Part shown: positions 61,214-64,000 of the stretch, piece by piece | How the letters are laid out: each line of letters opens with the position of its first letter | How positions within the stretch are numbered: the first letter of the stretch is position 1 | From: Nocardiopsis alborubida | Lineage (GTDB): Bacteria; Actinomycetota; Actinomycetes; Streptosporangiales; Streptosporangiaceae | NCBI RefSeq assembly: GCF_012396365.1 | Contig: NZ_JAAXPG010000026.1 | Span: forward strand, 38,899 to 102,898 | Reading direction: 5' to 3' | DNA: 64,000 bases | Translations under genes and position numbers: made by a program | The notes under the pieces: generated by a model | Databases searched by the model: none | The model's input: only the letters and a program-made list of their open reading frames with translations | Told to the model about the DNA's origin: nothing

Positions 61214-62473
61214 ATGAACGATAAATCCACGCTATTGGTGACGGTGACCGGCCACGACCGTCCGGGCATCAGTGCTCGTCTTCTGAGCACCCTCTCCGTC
61301 TTTCCGGTGACCATCGCCGATCTGGAACAGGTGGTCCTCGCGGGCCGCCTCGTGCTGGGCGCGGTCCTGGAGGTGGACGAGCGGGTGGCTCCCGGTGTGA
61401 GCCCCGCGCGGGTCTTCGAGGAGGTCCGCAGCGCGCTCGACAAGACCGCCATCGACCTCGACATGGAGGTCGGCTACGGCAAGGGCGGCGGGAAGGACAA
61501 CGGCCGTGTGAAGGCGGTCGTCCACGAGCGCCTGCACGTGACCGTCCTGGCCGACCCGCTGCGTCCCGGCGCCCTGGGCGCCCTCACCTCGTGCGTCGCG
61601 CGCGCAGGCGCGAACATCGACCGGATCGAGCGGCTGTCCAGCTTCCCGGTGACCTCCGTGGAGATGGAGATCTCCGGCGGCGACGTCGACCAGCTGCGCG
61701 CCGAACTCGCCATGGAGGGGGCCACCCAGGGGGTGGACGTGGCCGTGCAGCCCAGCGGCCTGCACCGACGGGCCAAGCACCTCATCGTCATGGACGTGGA
61801 CTCCACGCTGATCCAGGGCGAGGTGATCGAGCTGCTGGCCGCCCACGCCGGATGCGCGGACGAGGTCGCCCGGGTCACCGAGGAGGCCATGCGCGGCGAA
61901 CTGGACTTCGAGGAGTCGTTGCGCCGCCGGGTCATGCTGCTCAAGGGCCTGGACTCCTCCGCCATCCCGAAGGTGTGCGAGGAGATCCAGTTGACGCCGG
62001 GCGCCAGGACGCTGGTGCGCACCCTGAAGCGCCTGGGTTACGAGTGCGGGATCGTCAGCGGCGGCTTCACGCAGTTCACGGACGTGCTCGTCGAGCGCCT
62101 CGGGTTGGACTACGCCGCCGCGAACACCCTGGAGATCATCGACGGCAAGCTCACCGGTGAGCTGGTGGGTCCGATCATCGACCGCAAGGGCAAGGCGACC
62201 ACCCTGGAGCGGTTCGCCGCGGAGGCCGGTGTTCCCCTGGAGCAGACCGTGGCCGTGGGCGACGGCGCGAACGACCTGGACATGTTGCAGGCCGCGGGAC
62301 TGGGCGTGGCGTTCAACGCCAAGCCGGTCGTGCGGCAGCAGGCCGACACCTCGGTGAACGTGCCCTACCTGGACACGATCGCGTTCATCCTCGGAATCAC
62401 CCGGGAGGAGATCGAGGCCGCGGACATGCGGGGGCAGATCGAACCGGTTTCGAACTCGGTGCTGCCTGGCTGA
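61214..62473 (+). CDS. serB: Phosphoserine phosphatase SerB with N-terminal ACT domains
   Basis: It removes phosphate from phosphoserine in the last step of serine synthesis. The 419-residue product has two N-terminal ACT-like domains (VTVTGHDRPGISARLLSTL and LHVTVLADPLRPGALGALTSCVARAG) and a HAD catalytic domain with LIVMDVDSTLIQGEVIELLA near 193. Other catalytic features are GGFTQF near 280, a Lys in DRKGKATTLERF near 322, and VAVGDGANDLDML near 345. GTG 61202 is an alternative start; ATG 61214 gives the usual N-terminus. A strong terminator follows. Confidence 0.95.
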   Translation: MNDKSTLLVTVTGHDRPGISARLLSTLSVFPVTIADLEQVVLAGRLVLGAVLEVDERVAPGVSPARVFEEVRSALDKTAIDLDMEVGYGKGGGKDNGRVKAVVHERLHVTVLADPLRPGALGALTSCVARAGANIDRIERLSSFPVTSVEMEISGGDVDQLRAELAMEGATQGVDVAVQPSGLHRRAKHLIVMDVDSTLIQGEVIELLAAHAGCADEVARVTEEAMRGELDFEESLRRRVMLLKGLDSSAIPKVCEEIQLTPGARTLVRTLKRLGYECGIVSGGFTQFTDVLVERLGLDYAAANTLEIIDGKLTGELVGPIIDRKGKATTLERFAAEAGVPLEQTVAVGDGANDLDMLQAAGLGVAFNAKPVVRQQADTSVNVPYLDTIAFILGITREEIEAADMRGQIEPVSNSVLPG

Positions 62474-62480
62474 CGGCCCG

Positions 62481-62529
62481 GGAGCCCTGTGTCCTCCGCC
62501 CCCGGCGGGGGCGGAGGACACAGGGCTCC
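62481..62529 (+). terminator. Strong hairpin terminator after serB
   Basis: A perfect 23-bp stem (62481-62503 with 62507-62529) with a three-base loop begins 7 bp after the serB stop. No T-run follows. Confidence 0.85.
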
Positions 62530-62695
62530 GGAGGACGCAGGGAACCGGTGAGAGCTGCGGACCCGCGCCCGAGGAACACGGCGGCCGCTCGGGTCCTGAC
62601 GCTCCCCGCGGCCCGCGCGGCGCGTCAGGCCACCAGGCCGCGGCGGCAGGTGCGGACGACCGCTTGGACACGGTCTCCGGGGCACCGTGGACCGG

Positions 62696-63532
62696 TTACA
62701 GGGAGGGGGCGGCGGTCGCGTCGACCCCGTCCGCGCGCCGGCGGAGGGGCACCAGACGGCCGCGCCGGTGGGCCATCCACATGAAGACGATCGTCGCCAC
62801 GGTGCAGAACAGGATCGAGTACAGGCTTCCCTCGGGCCCGAAGTCGCCGCCGGTGATCAGCATCGGACCCGACAGCGTGGTGTCCAGCAGTCCCTGCTGG
62901 CTGTCGGTGCCCGAGACCGAGGTGCTGAAGATGGCGGACCCGGCGAGGTTCCAGCCGAAGTGCAGGCCGATCGGCAGCCACAGGCTGCGGGTGGCGGCGT
63001 AGGCGGCGGTGAGCATGCCCCCGGCCTCGATCGCGATGGCGATGGCGCCCCACAAGCTGGCGTGCGGGTTGATCAGGTGGACCAGGCCGAACAGCACACC
63101 GGTCAGCACCAGCGCGATCCACGTTCCGGTGCGCTCCTCGACGATCCTGAACAGGACGCCGCGCCACATCACCTCCTCACCCACCGCGACCGCGGCCATG
63201 AAGCCGAGCAGCCCCAACGCGCCCGTCACCGAGCCCACACCGTTGGCCTGGTAGAACCCGAGGAAGGCGATGTTCGCGATGACGAGCCCGAACAGCCCGA
63301 TGCCGATCAGCGTCCCCAGGCCGGTCGCCGCCACGGCGCCCTTCCGAGAGAGCTCCGTGACCTCACGGTGCTCGGTCCGGCGTACGACCCACCTGTAGGC
63401 GAGCACCGAAAGCACAGCCGTCAGAACACCGACGGCGATGGTGAGCCACGGGTTCCCCTGTACCGCGGCAAGGCCCTGACCTCCGATGAGGGCGACCACC
63501 GCGACGGCCAAGAACTGCCAAACTATTCTCAC
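62696..63532 (-). CDS. CPBP-family intramembrane metalloprotease
   Basis: The 278-residue protein has about eight helices and the CPBP (CAAX protease/bacteriocin processing) motifs. Motif 1 is VGEEVMWRGVLFRIVEE near residue 130 (EExxxR), motif 2 is FGLVHLINPHAS near 160, and motif 3 is IGLHFGWNLAGS near 200. GTG 63532 is chosen because AAGGAG lies 7 bp upstream. Targets are unknown. It is the last protein gene before the rRNA operon. Confidence 0.88.
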   Translation of the reverse strand: MRIVWQFLAVAVVALIGGQGLAAVQGNPWLTIAVGVLTAVLSVLAYRWVVRRTEHREVTELSRKGAVAATGLGTLIGIGLFGLVIANIAFLGFYQANGVGSVTGALGLLGFMAAVAVGEEVMWRGVLFRIVEERTGTWIALVLTGVLFGLVHLINPHASLWGAIAIAIEAGGMLTAAYAATRSLWLPIGLHFGWNLAGSAIFSTSVSGTDSQQGLLDTTLSGPMLITGGDFGPEGSLYSILFCTVATIVFMWMAHRRGRLVPLRRRADGVDATAAPSL

Positions 63533-63853
63533 GAAAACTCCTTCGCCGGATCCGCGGACGGAGTGCCGCGGCTGCATCGAACACTACGGATTCGGCGGCT
63601 GGGAATCGTCACCGTGCAGTGGACACCTGCGCGTAGCTCTCTCGGGGGACAGAACTCGTGAGCGGTCCGGTGACGGTTCCTTCGTAAGGAGCTGACGGCT
63701 CTCATCGGGTCGTCGCGTGCGCTACGGGAATCACGCGCGAGGGTCTTGTGTGGGTTGTCCGCAGAACACACCACACCCCGACCCCCACCCATTCACTGAG
63801 AACCAGAGACCCACCCCCACCCCCCGCGTTCACAAACGCACAAACACCCGCAC
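63533..63853. other. 321-bp gap between CPBP gene and rRNA terminators
   Basis: No gene is supported. The right half (63750-63850) is a C/A-biased stretch (G/T on the minus strand), without hairpins. Minus-strand frames here are Gly/Trp/Cys low complexity and are artefacts of this bias. Confidence 0.5.
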
Positions 63854-63943
63854 AAAAAAAGAGGAGACAGAGCCGCCCGACAAGACAACCCCACCCCCAC
63901 CACAACAAAAAAGAGGGGAGAAGCCGCCCCGCAAGGCAACCCC
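63854..63943 (-). terminator. Duplicated T-tailed terminators of the rRNA operon
   Basis: On the minus strand, downstream of 5S, two related modules each end in a T-run (T6 at 63912-63907 and T7 at 63860-63854). Each has the core GGGTTG-CTTG-GGGCGGCT before CTC and the Ts. The first can fold through GGGG/CCCC arms. Tandem T-tailed terminators suit a highly transcribed rRNA operon. Confidence 0.7.
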
Positions 63944-63960
63944 TCCCCCCTCAAGAAAAA

Positions 63961-64000
63961 CCGTGGCAGCGACCTACTCTCCCACCCCACCACAGGGCAG
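63961..64000 (-). rRNA. rrf: 5S ribosomal RNA, 3' end (partial)
   Basis: Read on the minus strand, the edge ends with the universal 5S 3' segment GGTGGGAGAGTAGGTCGCTG followed by CCACGG. Only about 40 bases are inside the window; the rest of 5S and presumably 23S and 16S lie to the right. Confidence 0.9.

Noticed and set aside
63702..63993. Two minus-strand Gly/Trp/Cys-rich frames near the right edge
   Set aside because: They arise from G/T-rich rRNA terminator sequence and overlap the 5S end.

Overview
The window is high-GC actinobacterial DNA. Codons end mostly in G or C, many genes start with GTG, several look leaderless, and the families present are typical of filamentous Actinomycetota: chaplin, DUF1707, RskA/SigK, MPT70-like fasciclin protein, DUF6194 and DUF4287. 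A Nocardiopsis-like or related streptosporangial genus would fit, but this is inference and no taxonomic marker was searched. The right edge enters the 3' end of a 5S rRNA gene on the minus strand, so an rRNA operon lies to the right. No CRISPR array, prophage, transposase or secondary-metabolite cluster is visible.

Layout. 1-3.7 kb: tail of an OmpR-type regulator, a PHO-box-like repeat cluster and pstS-pstC-pstA with no pstB after it. 3.8-10.6 kb: EF-hand protein, HAD hydrolase, spermidine-synthase-like protein, DoxX-like protein, two MerR-type regulators, a DUF6194 gene broken by an amber codon, hisE-hisG and an SDR. 10.8-17.4 kb: phospholipid-methyltransferase-like gene, an alr-ddl operon divergent from an atypical response regulator with Glu at the phosphorylation site, and a degenerate trehalose-phosphatase/GH15 fusion. 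17.5-28 kb: small membrane protein, GNAT, AlkZ-like protein, a long repeat-tailed protein, DedA, lpd, secreted protein and an OmpA-type lipoprotein. 28.2-32.2 kb: molybdopterin oxidoreductase, fasciclin lipoprotein, sigK and rskA, behind a sequence matching the mycobacterial SigK promoter.

32.4-38.6 kb: MFS exporter, DUF4287, EamA permease, amidohydrolase and acyl-CoA ligase. 38.6-41.2 kb: VOC protein, then a Phd/RelE toxin-antitoxin cassette between two exact 36-bp copies of the 3' end of a small Smr-domain gene, then a GNAT. 41.2-49.3 kb: MerR/membrane-protein divergon, methyltransferase, SURF1, a four-chaplin-domain LPxTG protein, a 958-bp regulatory gap, CapA and adenosine deaminase. 49.4-64 kb: ALDH with divergent TetR, a serine-less alpha/beta hydrolase, HD protein, TauE, SPFH protein, ABC ATPase, serine hydrolase, DUF1707 protein, serB, CPBP protease and the rRNA-operon end.

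Functional groupings: phosphate uptake under probable PhoP control; D-Ala-D-Ala supply beside a probably phosphorylation-independent VanR-like regulator; a SigK envelope regulon that appears to transcribe its own sigma factor; and surface proteins (chaplin, OmpA lipoprotein). The strongest unexplained structures are the toxin-antitoxin cassette with att-like repeats, the atypical regulator next to alr-ddl, and the SigK promoter, which moves an annotated start.
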